Source of the DNA: Gemmatimonadota bacterium
Lineage (GTDB): Bacteria > Latescibacterota > UBA2968 > UBA8231
Direction: 5' to 3'
Assembly: GCA_002724215.1 (NCBI GenBank)
Contig: PBOD01000089.1
Span: 30,661 to 64,353, forward strand
Length of the DNA stretch: 33,693 bases
Below the pieces are notes generated by a model that was given only the letters and a program-made list of their open reading frames with translations, searched no databases and was not told where the DNA came from. Position numbers and translations under genes: made by a program. Of this stretch, positions 24,440-32,703 are shown piece by piece. Numbering within the stretch: the stretch's first letter is position 1; each line of letters begins with the position of its first letter.

Positions 24440-26362
24440 TCACACCGCGTGGTCGAACTCCGCCGCCGCACTCGCCGGCACGCCCCCACGCACCAGCGCT
24501 TCCCAGCACTGTACCGGCACTTCCCCCAACAACTCCAGCAGCCCATCGCGCAAATAACCGACAGACGGCGCACCTGGCGTATCCGGCGCCTCCTGCCCCT
24601 CAGGGTGCAGATAAGCCAACCGCCCCAGGGCGTCCATCGCGAAGCCGACGTTGATCACATTCTGGTCGGTTCGCACCACTTCTTTCAGTCGTGCAATCGC
24701 CGGTGCCAGCACGTCGCCGAGGACAGCGCTGCCATGCGAACACAAAATCACCGCCGACCACAGCGCGTTTTCGCGCACCGCCGAGCGCCCCGCCGCAAAA
24801 CGCTCGATACCGTAATCCACCCCACCACCCTCGCACACATCGCACTCGTCGGTCGGCCGCACGAATTTTATGCTGCGCCCCTGCGCCCGGTCCATCGCCG
24901 GCCGATTCTCCTCGCGCTCCAGACTCTCCATCAGCGTCTCCAAGCACGTCGGCACCAGTTCAACACCAACGCCCGTAGCCACCGCCCTGCGCCCCAGACA
25001 GCCCAGCGTCCCCGCAGCCACCGCACGGACATAGACCGAGGAATCCTCCTCGAGCCGGGTTTTTACCGCCTCGAGTACCTCTGCCGTCAACGGGCTGGCA
25101 TCGCCGAGGCCGTAAACCCCCGCCTTGCGCACCCACTTGATCGGGGAGCGCGCAGCCTCCAAGAAAACCTCCGTCGCCTCCTCACCCACCGCGATCAAGC
25201 CGTAGGTCGCCGCGCGCCGCACGCTCTCGCGATCGGTATACAGCGCCTTGCGCAGTTGCTCCACCGCCAGCGCTGTATCCCCGAGCGACGCCAGCTTGTA
25301 CGCCGCGCCGATCCGCTGCGGCTCCCGGTCCTCGCCCTTCTCGTGCAATTGCGCGAATAGGCGCTCCGCTTCCGTCGCGCGCTCGTCGGCCGCCACCTTG
25401 CGCGGCGGCGGCGCCTGCCCCGTCTGCATCCAGTGATGGTGATAGCGCCACACCGTCGTCACATCGTCGCCAGCCCCATTCAAGTCGACGCCGGTCAACG
25501 GATCCACCCCACCCCAATCGACCTCGCCCGGCGCGTCCCCCGCGCCATCCGTGGTCCGGTAGATCCAAAACCGCCACATAAAGCGCGGGTTGTCCTGCCA
25601 GGTGCGCCAATCGTCGCGGCGGTGGTTGCCGCGATGGTAAGTATTGTGCGAATAGAGCACCACACTGCCGGCCTTCAGCGGCCCGGCCTCAAACTGCTGC
25701 ACCAGCGGCCAGCCGGTGTTGGTTACGGCCTCGCGCATGCGGATATCGTGTTGGGTGGTCTGGTTGACGATGTCCTCCGGATCGTAGGGCGAATCCGGCC
25801 CGTTGATCTGCACCCCCTCCATGCCTTCGAGCTGGTAGTTGAAATCCAGGTGGTCGGCACCGGCGAAGTTGTCGTGGTTTTCTTCGTGATTTAGAGCCCA
25901 GTAGTGCGAGTAGGGAATGGTCGCAGTCGGACCCATATCCGCTTTGACCTCCTGTGGATAGTAGAGCATCTCGATCTGCACCGCCTGGTGGTGGCGCTGC
26001 TTGCGGCCGTTGAACGGCCCGTTGTCGTCCTTGTGCCAGTGCTGGTCGCGGCCGCTACTGGCAAAGGTCGCATTGTGCGTAAACGGCACAATCGCCCAGT
26101 GCTCGCCGACGATGCGATTGCAGGCCGCGACCACGCCGGGAGCATTGATAACCGTCAGGACGTCTTCGATCAGTCCCGGCGTGACCCGCCGTCGCGCCGC
26201 GACCGCCTCTTTCTCCCGCGCATGCACCCGCGCATGCACTTCCAGCGGAATCCCCAGATCCTCCGGCGCCAGCGCCACCATGCCCCGATAGGCGAAGTCC
26301 TGCACCAGACGGTCGGCCGCGGTATAGGCTATTGATGCCGTGTTTTCGTTTGCTGCGCTCAA
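24440..26362 (-). CDS. PhyH-type Fe(II)/2-oxoglutarate dioxygenase fused to HEAT repeats
   Basis: About 640 residues. The first 320 resemble phytanoyl-CoA dioxygenases: iron ligands His110 and Asp112 in QHWHKDDNG, the distal His243 in NTYHRGNH and Arg residues after it for 2-oxoglutarate. From about 345 to 590 there are helix-pair repeats of the HEAT type (for example ESVRRAATYGLIAVGEEA and IKWVRKAGVYGLGDAS), with an inserted CDVC. I chose TTG 26362 because GGAGGAAG stands at ideal spacing and the GTG at 26410 overlaps the upstream gene. It would hydroxylate a small molecule or bound protein partner; the repeats may dock a partner. It sits in tandem with a second PhyH gene. Confidence 0.8.
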   Translation of the reverse strand: MSAANENTASIAYTAADRLVQDFAYRGMVALAPEDLGIPLEVHARVHAREKEAVAARRRVTPGLIEDVLTVINAPGVVAACNRIVGEHWAIVPFTHNATFASSGRDQHWHKDDNGPFNGRKQRHHQAVQIEMLYYPQEVKADMGPTATIPYSHYWALNHEENHDNFAGADHLDFNYQLEGMEGVQINGPDSPYDPEDIVNQTTQHDIRMREAVTNTGWPLVQQFEAGPLKAGSVVLYSHNTYHRGNHRRDDWRTWQDNPRFMWRFWIYRTTDGAGDAPGEVDWGGVDPLTGVDLNGAGDDVTTVWRYHHHWMQTGQAPPPRKVAADERATEAERLFAQLHEKGEDREPQRIGAAYKLASLGDTALAVEQLRKALYTDRESVRRAATYGLIAVGEEATEVFLEAARSPIKWVRKAGVYGLGDASPLTAEVLEAVKTRLEEDSSVYVRAVAAGTLGCLGRRAVATGVGVELVPTCLETLMESLEREENRPAMDRAQGRSIKFVRPTDECDVCEGGGVDYGIERFAAGRSAVRENALWSAVILCSHGSAVLGDVLAPAIARLKEVVRTDQNVINVGFAMDALGRLAYLHPEGQEAPDTPGAPSVGYLRDGLLELLGEVPVQCWEALVRGGVPASAAAEFDHAV

Positions 26363-26388
26363 ACTATTCTTCCTCCGTTCGCGGCGAA

Positions 26389-27114
26389 TCAAATCGCCCA
26401 GTGGTGCCACGGGTCTGCCGGTATGGACCGCCGCACGCCGGCATCATCCTCGTGGACCCAGCGGGCGAAGAAGCCCACGCGCGGTGTCGCGTTTACATTA
26501 GTCGAGCCGCTGTGGCATAACCAGCCGTGCCACAAGATCAGATCACCCGCCCGGGCGACAAACTCCCGCGGCGGCTCGGGGCCGTCGTCGGAAAAAATGC
26601 CCCAGCCGCGCTCGTCCCACTCGGGCGTCTCGCGGAAAGTGCCCTCTATGCGGTCTGGATACTGGCGAAAATAGCGGTGTGCGATATGGTGGCTGCTGGG
26701 CCAGTATACATAGGCGCCGCCGCCGGGCTCGACATCGTAGAGATAGGTCGTGGCGCCGACCATCAGCACCGCCTGGCAGCCCTCACCTGGATAGCCATCG
26801 AGATGCCCCGATGCCGGCATCGCCCATGTCTCCGCTGACTTCGGCCAGCGCACGGCCACCCCGCAACCACCGCCGCTGAACCGGCCGCCGCCGACCTGGG
26901 CCGCGATCGCCTGCAATTGCGGCAAGTCACCAAAGATCGGCTCGGGTTTAAAACCCTCGACCTTGTCGGGCCACTGGTCCGGGTCGTCGAGGGTGCAGCC
27001 GAGATGGCTCCAGAACTGGTCGCGCCATTGGGCGACCAGTGCCGCATCGACAAAACCGGGTAGGATCAGATGACCGTCGGCCTTAAAGGCATCGATCTGT
27101 TCGGCGTTGAGCAT
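26389..27114 (-). CDS. Phytanoyl-CoA dioxygenase-family protein
   Basis: 241 residues from ATG 27114, which has GGAG eight bases before it; an upstream in-frame start at 27153 would run into the previous gene. The family pattern is kept: EQIDAFKADGHLILPGFVD at the N-terminus, iron ligands His104 and Asp106 in GHLDGYPG, His201 in WLCHSGSTN and Arg212 in NATPRVGFFARW for 2-oxoglutarate. It is thus a probable Fe(II)/2-oxoglutarate oxygenase in the cytoplasm. The substrate is unknown. It lies four bases after the enolase-superfamily gene and 26 bases before the PhyH-HEAT gene. Confidence 0.88.
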   Translation of the reverse strand: MLNAEQIDAFKADGHLILPGFVDAALVAQWRDQFWSHLGCTLDDPDQWPDKVEGFKPEPIFGDLPQLQAIAAQVGGGRFSGGGCGVAVRWPKSAETWAMPASGHLDGYPGEGCQAVLMVGATTYLYDVEPGGGAYVYWPSSHHIAHRYFRQYPDRIEGTFRETPEWDERGWGIFSDDGPEPPREFVARAGDLILWHGWLCHSGSTNVNATPRVGFFARWVHEDDAGVRRSIPADPWHHWAI

Positions 27115-27118
27115 CAAA

Positions 27119-28375
27119 TCAACTCCACCAGATAGGCAGGTCGTGGCCCGCAAATACCGGATTGGTCTTGTAATACGGCCCGGGATTCCACGGAAACTTC
27201 TCCGCGATATCGTCGATCAGCTCGACGCCGTAGCCGGGCTTGTCGGGTATGGTCAAAACCCCGTCCGCAATCGGGTACGGGTCTTTGAAGATCTCCCACT
27301 TGAGCGGATTGTAGGTCTGGTTCAATTCGCACATATGGCCGCAGGGCACCCCGGCAACCAGATGGATGTTGGGCACGGTCGTCAGTCCGCCGACCCAATT
27401 GTGCGGGCAGTAGTACTGACCGTGCTTATCGATCACCTGGCCGACGTGCCAGCCTTCGGTAATACCGCTCAAGTTGGCATCGACCTGAACGATATTCATC
27501 GCCCCGTTCGCGACGAAGGGCTCGACCTGGTAGCGGTTCCACCAGCTCTCGCCGCCCGATACCATCACCGAAGGCATCGCCTCGTTGATCGCCAGGTGCC
27601 GCTCCAGTGCCGCTGGACTATTGGCCTCGACCGGCTCCTCGTACCAATAGAATTTCAACGCCTCCAGCGCCGGGCACAGCTCGTTGATGATCGTCTCAAA
27701 ATCCCAGGGGAATTTCTCCAGCACCAATCTGAAATCCGGTCCCACCGCCTCGCGCAAGTGCTCCAGCACCGGAATGTACTTGTCCATGGTCATACCGCTG
27801 TACTGCCAACTGGTCCCGTTGCGGAATTTGAAAGTGTCGTAGCCGGCTTCCTTGTAGCGCAGCGCCTCCTCGATCAGCTCTTGCTCGCCATTGTCGTACC
27901 AGGCGTGGCAGACGCCGCCGCTGGCGTAGATCTTTACCCTATTGGATGGGTTTTCATCGTGCGACAACAACTTGTAGACCGGTTGGCCCTTGGCCTTGCC
28001 AATAATATCCCACAGCGCGTTGTTGACCCCCGCCCAGGCGCCCTCGGCCAGCGCGTTGTGCCCCTGGTTGTTGGTCAGAAAATCGACGTCGAAGACATTG
28101 CGACCTGTCAACAGCGGGGTGATGTACGCGTCGGTGTATTCCTTCAATCGATCCGGCCCGCGATAGGGACTACCCTCGGCGATGCCGACGATGCCCTGAT
28201 TGGTGAAAATCTCCACCAGTGCCGCGTCCGACTTCCATACGTAGAGCCCGCCGCAGCGCCACAGATACTCGCCATCGTGGGTATAGGACAGCGGCGTGAC
28301 CTTTATGTCGGAGATGGTGATATCTTCGCGCTCCAGCCCCTCGGCCGGATGGGCGCGATGGGCGCGATCACTCAT
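27119..28375 (-). CDS. Enolase-superfamily (mandelate racemase/MLE-like) sugar-acid dehydratase
   Basis: 418 residues with the capping domain and barrel of the mandelate racemase group. Metal ligands appear at Glu220 (LVLEKFPWDF), Glu246 (YWYEEPV) and Glu276 (SGGESW); the usual first ligand is Asp, here Glu. The base pair Asp299 (VQVDANLSG) and His325 (YCPHNWVGG) fits a His-Asp dyad dehydratase or epimerase. The second-strand motif is FKFRN where KxK or KxH is common. The reaction would be proton abstraction next to a carboxylate of a sugar acid. Its ATG overlaps the TGA of the RidA-family gene (ATGA), so they are coupled. Confidence 0.85.
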   Translation of the reverse strand: MSDRAHRAHPAEGLEREDITISDIKVTPLSYTHDGEYLWRCGGLYVWKSDAALVEIFTNQGIVGIAEGSPYRGPDRLKEYTDAYITPLLTGRNVFDVDFLTNNQGHNALAEGAWAGVNNALWDIIGKAKGQPVYKLLSHDENPSNRVKIYASGGVCHAWYDNGEQELIEEALRYKEAGYDTFKFRNGTSWQYSGMTMDKYIPVLEHLREAVGPDFRLVLEKFPWDFETIINELCPALEALKFYWYEEPVEANSPAALERHLAINEAMPSVMVSGGESWWNRYQVEPFVANGAMNIVQVDANLSGITEGWHVGQVIDKHGQYYCPHNWVGGLTTVPNIHLVAGVPCGHMCELNQTYNPLKWEIFKDPYPIADGVLTIPDKPGYGVELIDDIAEKFPWNPGPYYKTNPVFAGHDLPIWWS

Positions 28376-28815
28376 TGCGCAATCTCAAAGATGCCTTCGA
28401 CCTCGACGGCAACGCCCGTCGGCAGCTGCGCGAAACCCACCGCGCTGCGCGCGTGATAGCCGTCGCCGTCCTTGCCGAAGATTTCGTGCAAGAGGTCGGA
28501 GGCGCCATTGATCACTAAGTGCTGGTCGGTGAAGTCCAGCGCCGAATTGACCATACCCAAAAGCTTGATAACCTTTAGCCCGTCAAGGCTGCCGACCTCC
28601 TGGTGCAGCGACTGCAAAATCGCCACGGCGCACTCCCGAGCCGCCTTGTAACCCTCATCGACGCCGAGATCGTCGCCGAGCTTGCCCTTGATGTCTGACA
28701 CGTGGCCCGAGGCATAGAGCATATTGCCCGAGCGGGCGACCATATTGAGATAGCCTTTTTCCGCGTCGTCGGTGAATTCTAAACCCAGTTCTTTGGCTTT
28801 GGCTTCCGCGCTCAT
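28372..28815 (-). CDS. RidA (YjgF/UK114)-family protein
   Basis: 147 residues with the RidA family features: NMLYASGHVSD near the N-terminus, the YKAARECAVAILQSL helix, and the C-terminal HARSAVGFAQLPTGVAVEVEGI holding the conserved Arg (Arg123) of enamine/imine deaminases. Typical RidA hydrolyses reactive 2-aminoacrylate-type enamines; this one may do so or may act in a sugar-acid route. AAGGAGAG precedes the ATG. It heads the minus run towards 22593 and faces the aldolase operon across 144 bases. It is translationally coupled to the enolase-superfamily gene. Confidence 0.88.
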   Translation of the reverse strand: MSAEAKAKELGLEFTDDAEKGYLNMVARSGNMLYASGHVSDIKGKLGDDLGVDEGYKAARECAVAILQSLHQEVGSLDGLKVIKLLGMVNSALDFTDQHLVINGASDLLHEIFGKDGDGYHARSAVGFAQLPTGVAVEVEGIFEIAQ

Positions 28816-28959
28816 ATCACACTCTCCTTATAAAAAAGTAAGATCCGCAATTTCCCGGTCTTATTAAGCGCCTTTTGCTCCATGCGGTCAAGACGCCTTG
28901 CCGCCCCTGGCTCCCGACCCTATCTTGAGCCGCACCATACCGTATAGTAGGAGTTAAAA
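28816..28959. promoter_or_regulatory. Divergent control region between two sugar-acid operons
   Basis: 144 bases separating RidA (minus) from the aldolase (plus), so it should hold both promoters. GGAGTTAAAA stands before the aldolase ATG. I see TATAGT close to that ribosome site but no well-spaced -35, and no strong palindrome. Confidence 0.4.
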
Positions 28960-29682
28960 ATGGCAAAATCGCTCAGGCAGCGCATGCAGGACGGCGAAGT
29001 CCTCACCGCCATGCGCGGCTCGCTCAGCACCCGCAAAACAGAATTGGCCGCTATGTGGGCGACCGGCCGCTACGACTACATCTGGATCGACAGCCAGCAC
29101 ACCCCCTACAGCGACCAGCTGCTGGTCGATTATTGCCAGGCAGCCGGGGAATTGGGCATCGATGTCCAGCTCCGTATCCCCCATACGCGGCAAGCCCATA
29201 TGGTCGGTCGCTTCCTCGACTTCGGGCTCACCGCCGTGCTGGTCCCCGAGGTCGAAGAGCCCGAAACCGTCGACGACGCCATCGCCTACGCCTACTACGG
29301 GCCGATCGGTCGCCGCAGCTGGGGCGGCCCGACCCGCAAAGGCTTCAGCCAGGGCGTCGATCGCCACGAGTATTCCGCCTGGTGGAACGATACCGTAGTG
29401 CTCGGCATCCAGGTCGAATCGGTCGAGGCGGTGACCAATATCCACAAGCTGGCCAAACCCGGCGTCAGCGTCGTCACCTTCGGCCCCAACGATCTCTCCT
29501 TCAGCCTCGAAGCCCACCCCGGCTTCCCGTTGCAGGACGTCGACGCCTGCATGCGCAATGTCGCCGCGCAGCTCAAAAACACCGGCATCCGCCTGGCCAT
29601 GGGCACGGCAACCCAACCCGAAGAGCGCGACAAATACGTCGACATGGGCTTTACGCTCTTCCAGGACAATATGCCGGACTGA
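28960..29682 (+). CDS. HpcH/HpaI-family aldolase
   Basis: 240 residues of the class II pyruvate-aldolase fold. Visible are IDSQH (Asp44, Gln46, His47; the family usually has Glu at 46), the substrate Arg in LRIPH (Arg72), and the metal ligands Glu153 in LGIQVES and Asp178 in FGPNDLS. It would cleave a 2-keto-3-deoxy sugar acid. It differs widely from the copy at 10819-11577, so it is not a recent duplicate. GGAG precedes the ATG. It is first in a five-gene plus operon with two dehydratase-like genes and two amidohydrolases, which places it as the last step of an acid-sugar pathway. Confidence 0.88.
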   Translation: MAKSLRQRMQDGEVLTAMRGSLSTRKTELAAMWATGRYDYIWIDSQHTPYSDQLLVDYCQAAGELGIDVQLRIPHTRQAHMVGRFLDFGLTAVLVPEVEEPETVDDAIAYAYYGPIGRRSWGGPTRKGFSQGVDRHEYSAWWNDTVVLGIQVESVEAVTNIHKLAKPGVSVVTFGPNDLSFSLEAHPGFPLQDVDACMRNVAAQLKNTGIRLAMGTATQPEERDKYVDMGFTLFQDNMPD

Positions 29683-29700
29683 CCAGAAAGGAATTTGGCT

Positions 29701-30672
29701 ATGTATGTAGGCGTACAGGGCATCGGCACTTCTCAGCACGAGCTGCACTTTCTCCTCCGTCACGGCGTCACCCACATGGACACGCAGGTCGATCCCGACA
29801 ACCTCGACCGCATCGCGCAGCAGCGCGAGGAAGCCGCCGCTGAAGGCGTCGAGCTCGAAATGATGCACATCCCCATGCCGGAGAGCATCACTTTCGCTGA
29901 CGACACGCGACGCGACCGCGACCTCGACACCTTGTGCACCTGGGTAGAAGCCGCGGGCAAAGCCGGCCTGCGCGGACTCAACTACAACTTCACCGTCGTA
30001 GGCTACCAGCGCACCCCCAACCGCTACGGCCGCGGCGGTTCCGTCTACAGCTCCTTCGAATTCACCAAATACGACAACGACGAGCCACATCCCGGCGGCA
30101 GGATCGACCGCGACGAGATTTTCGCGCGCATTGCGTATTTTTTAGAGCGCGTCATACCCGTCGCCGAGGAATACAAAGTGCAAATGGCCAGCCACCTGCC
30201 CGACCCGCCCGCACCCGAGCTCCGCGGCGAGGTGCGCTGGAACTACCCGGTCTTCGATGGCCTTAAACGCTTCTCCGAGCTGACCGACAGCCCCTATCAC
30301 GGCTTCAACTTCTGCTGCGGCGTAGCCGCCGAGGGCCTCGAAGACCCCGGCAGCGAGCTACCGCCGATCGTCGAATACTTCTCCGAGCGCAAGAAGATCT
30401 TCAACGTCCACTTCCGCAATATCAAGGGGGGCCTGGGCGACTTCGTCGAGGTCTGGCCCGACGAGGGCGATGTCGATATGCACGAGCTGGCGCGAATCTT
30501 CCACCGCACCGGCTATCCCTACATGCTGATGCCCGACCACTCGCCGGGACATCCCGACGATCCGCCACATCCGGAAGGCTCGGGCCGAGTGCGGCAAGGC
30601 TGGGCTTTTCAGTTCGGGTATATCCGGGCGTTGATCCAGGCGGTGACCAAGGAAGCTAAAGGCCTCGCCTGA
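29701..30672 (+). CDS. Mannonate-dehydratase (UxuA)-like enzyme, copy 2
   Basis: 323 residues from ATG 29701 (AGAAAGGAA before it; a TTG two codons upstream is possible). The ligand set matches copy 1: His165 in MASHLPD, Cys205 in NFCCG, His237 in NVHFRNIKGG and Asp279 in MPDHS. FVEVWPDEGDVDM is also kept. It should be an aldonate dehydratase of the UxuA fold with a divergent pocket: the loop after His165 and the PGHPDDPPHP segment near the end differ from copy 1. It lies between the aldolase and the galactonate-dehydratase-like gene, as expected for a route making a 2-keto-3-deoxy acid. Confidence 0.85.
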   Translation: MYVGVQGIGTSQHELHFLLRHGVTHMDTQVDPDNLDRIAQQREEAAAEGVELEMMHIPMPESITFADDTRRDRDLDTLCTWVEAAGKAGLRGLNYNFTVVGYQRTPNRYGRGGSVYSSFEFTKYDNDEPHPGGRIDRDEIFARIAYFLERVIPVAEEYKVQMASHLPDPPAPELRGEVRWNYPVFDGLKRFSELTDSPYHGFNFCCGVAAEGLEDPGSELPPIVEYFSERKKIFNVHFRNIKGGLGDFVEVWPDEGDVDMHELARIFHRTGYPYMLMPDHSPGHPDDPPHPEGSGRVRQGWAFQFGYIRALIQAVTKEAKGLA

Positions 30673-30735
30673 CCGGAAATAATGATATAACTAGTGTTAG
30701 CCAAATCTATTTTCTGAGAAAGAGAGGAATCCCGC

Positions 30736-31860
30736 ATGTCCGACAACCAAGGGCCCATCGGTCCCAACGACGATATCAAGGTTAGCAAAATCGAAACCTT
30801 CGTCCTCAAAAACTCCTGGGTCTTCGTCAAGATCTCCACCGATGTCGGCATCGTCGGCTGGGGCGAAATGCTCAAAGACGACGCCAAAGCCTGCGCCGCC
30901 GGCGCATTGGAAGTAGCCAACTACCTCGTCGGCCAGGACCCGCGCAAGGTCGCCTTCCACTGGCAGGCCATCCACCGCGGCGCCTTCTACCGCGGCGGTC
31001 CTATAAAGACCGCCATCTCCTCCGGCATCGACATGGCGCTGTGGGACATCACCGGCAAGTGCCACGGCGTACCCGTCTACAAGCTGCTCGGCGGCCCCAC
31101 CCGCGACAGCGTTCGCTGCTACGGCCACGTCGACGAGAAGACCGGCGTCAACGCCATGAAGGTCGGCCCGAGTCCCTCGCGCAAGGCCTCCAAATACATC
31201 GAGGGTCCGCTCTTCATCGGCGAATGCGTCGAACACTTCAAGGCCCTGCGCGACAAGTACGGCGACGGTGTCGACATCGGCGTCGACTTCCATGGCGCCG
31301 TGCAACCTCCGACGGCTCTCCAGCTGGTCAAGGCACTCGAACCCTACAACCCCTGGTTCTACGAGGAAATCGTCCAAGCCCTCAACATCGACGTGATGGC
31401 CGAAATAGCCGCCAAGACCCATATCCCCATCGCCACCGGTGAACGCATCTTCACCAAGTGGGGCTTCAAGGAGCTCTTAGAAAAACGCGCCGCCACCATC
31501 CTCCAGCCCGACATCTGCTACGCCGGAGGCATCACCGAACTGCGCATCATCGCCGGCCAGGCCGAGGCCTATTACTCGCCACTGGCCCCGCACAACCCGC
31601 AGGGCCCCTGTTCGCTCGCCGCCAGCCTACAAATCGCCGGCTGCATCCCCAATTTCATCGCCCAGGAGCGCGGCGACAACGAATACGAGGAAATCCTCGC
31701 CGAGCCGCTACCACCGGTAAAAAACGGCCATCGACCCTTACCCACCAAGCCCGGCCTCGGCATCACCATCGACGAAGACAAGCTCATGGGCATGGTCGGC
31801 GAGCCCCATCCCTACATGCCGCAATTCGACGAGGACGACGGGTCGGTCGTAGACTGGTAG
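30736..31860 (+). CDS. D-galactonate-dehydratase-like enolase-superfamily enzyme
   Basis: 374 residues. The barrel shows Asp184 and His186 in GVDFHGAV, Glu210 in FYEEI, Glu236 in ATGERIF, Asp259 in LQPDICYAGG and His286 in APHNPQGP. This order and spacing match DgoD-type galactonate dehydratase (three acidic metal ligands, a His acid after the first, and a His-Asp dyad). It would dehydrate an aldonate to its 2-keto-3-deoxy acid, the substrate class of the aldolase two genes upstream. GAGAGGAATCCCGC lies before the ATG. The exact sugar cannot be told. The active-site set is complete. Confidence 0.85.
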   Translation: MSDNQGPIGPNDDIKVSKIETFVLKNSWVFVKISTDVGIVGWGEMLKDDAKACAAGALEVANYLVGQDPRKVAFHWQAIHRGAFYRGGPIKTAISSGIDMALWDITGKCHGVPVYKLLGGPTRDSVRCYGHVDEKTGVNAMKVGPSPSRKASKYIEGPLFIGECVEHFKALRDKYGDGVDIGVDFHGAVQPPTALQLVKALEPYNPWFYEEIVQALNIDVMAEIAAKTHIPIATGERIFTKWGFKELLEKRAATILQPDICYAGGITELRIIAGQAEAYYSPLAPHNPQGPCSLAASLQIAGCIPNFIAQERGDNEYEEILAEPLPPVKNGHRPLPTKPGLGITIDEDKLMGMVGEPHPYMPQFDEDDGSVVDW

Positions 31861-31866
31861 GCCCTC

Positions 31867-32694
31867 ATGCGCATCGACTCCCACGTCCACGTCTGGACCA
31901 TGGGCGAGCCCCCGTGGCCCCACAACGACGACATGTCCTCGACCAGACCCGACTATCCGGGCCTGGTCGAGGATCTCATCCGCTTCATGGATCTCAACCG
32001 CATCGACCGCACGGTCCTGATCCAGTGCATGTACCACGGCTACGACAATAGTTATATGGCCGATTGCCTCAAGCGCTATCCCGAGCGCCTGCACGGGGTA
32101 GCACTGCTCGACCCGAAGAAACCCGACACTCCCACCGAGCTGGAGCGCCTGCACCGCGAACACGGCGTGCAGGGCATGCGACTGTATCCCATCATCGACA
32201 AAGACGCCTCCTGGCTGTCGGACGAGGGGCAGAACGCGCTGTGGGCGACGGCCGAGCGGCTGAATGTGCCCTTTACCTGGTTTGGGCGCTGCCACCAGAT
32301 CCCGCTACTGGAGCCAATGCTGGAGCGCTTCCCGTCGGTCAACGTCATCGTCGATCACCTCGGCGAACCCATCCTCGACCAGGGACTCGATGGCGATTTC
32401 AGGCTGTTGCTCGACGCCGGCGCCCGCCACCAGAACCTCTACATCAAAGCCACGCGCATCGACGGCCTCTCCACTCAGCCCTGGCCGCACGCAGACATCC
32501 ACCCCTACATCAAAGCCGTCTACGAGGCCGTCGGCCCCGAGCGCATGCTCGGCTGCACCGGCTTCCCCGAAAACCCTCAGCGCGGCGAAGCCGTTGGCTT
32601 CCGCGTCGTCGAAGAGGCATTGGATTTTCTCTCGGCAGATGACCAGGCGTGGCTACTTGGCAAAACCGCTGCGGCGCTCTACGTCAAAGAATAG
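31867..32694 (+). CDS. Amidohydrolase-2 family protein, probable lactonase relative, Asp of strand 8 missing
   Basis: 275 residues starting MRIDSHVHVW (His6, His8). The fold follows the amidohydrolase-2/COG3618-type barrel, with IVDHLGEP (His164) at strand 6. Relatives open sugar lactones or split other C-O and C-C bonds. At strand 8 the usual GSDFP or GTDLP reads GCTGFP, so Gly232 stands where the catalytic Asp should be, and a His is also not evident in VPFTWFG at strand 5. It may therefore be inactive or use other residues. It starts six bases after the dehydratase gene and precedes a second amidohydrolase. Confidence 0.8.
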   Translation: MRIDSHVHVWTMGEPPWPHNDDMSSTRPDYPGLVEDLIRFMDLNRIDRTVLIQCMYHGYDNSYMADCLKRYPERLHGVALLDPKKPDTPTELERLHREHGVQGMRLYPIIDKDASWLSDEGQNALWATAERLNVPFTWFGRCHQIPLLEPMLERFPSVNVIVDHLGEPILDQGLDGDFRLLLDAGARHQNLYIKATRIDGLSTQPWPHADIHPYIKAVYEAVGPERMLGCTGFPENPQRGEAVGFRVVEEALDFLSADDQAWLLGKTAAALYVKE

Positions 32695-32703
32695 GAATAC
32701 GCC

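Noticed and set aside
28954-30090. A 378-codon minus-strand frame opposite the aldolase and UxuA-like genes
   Set aside because: Antisense shadow of two well-supported genes, with no ribosome site or motif.
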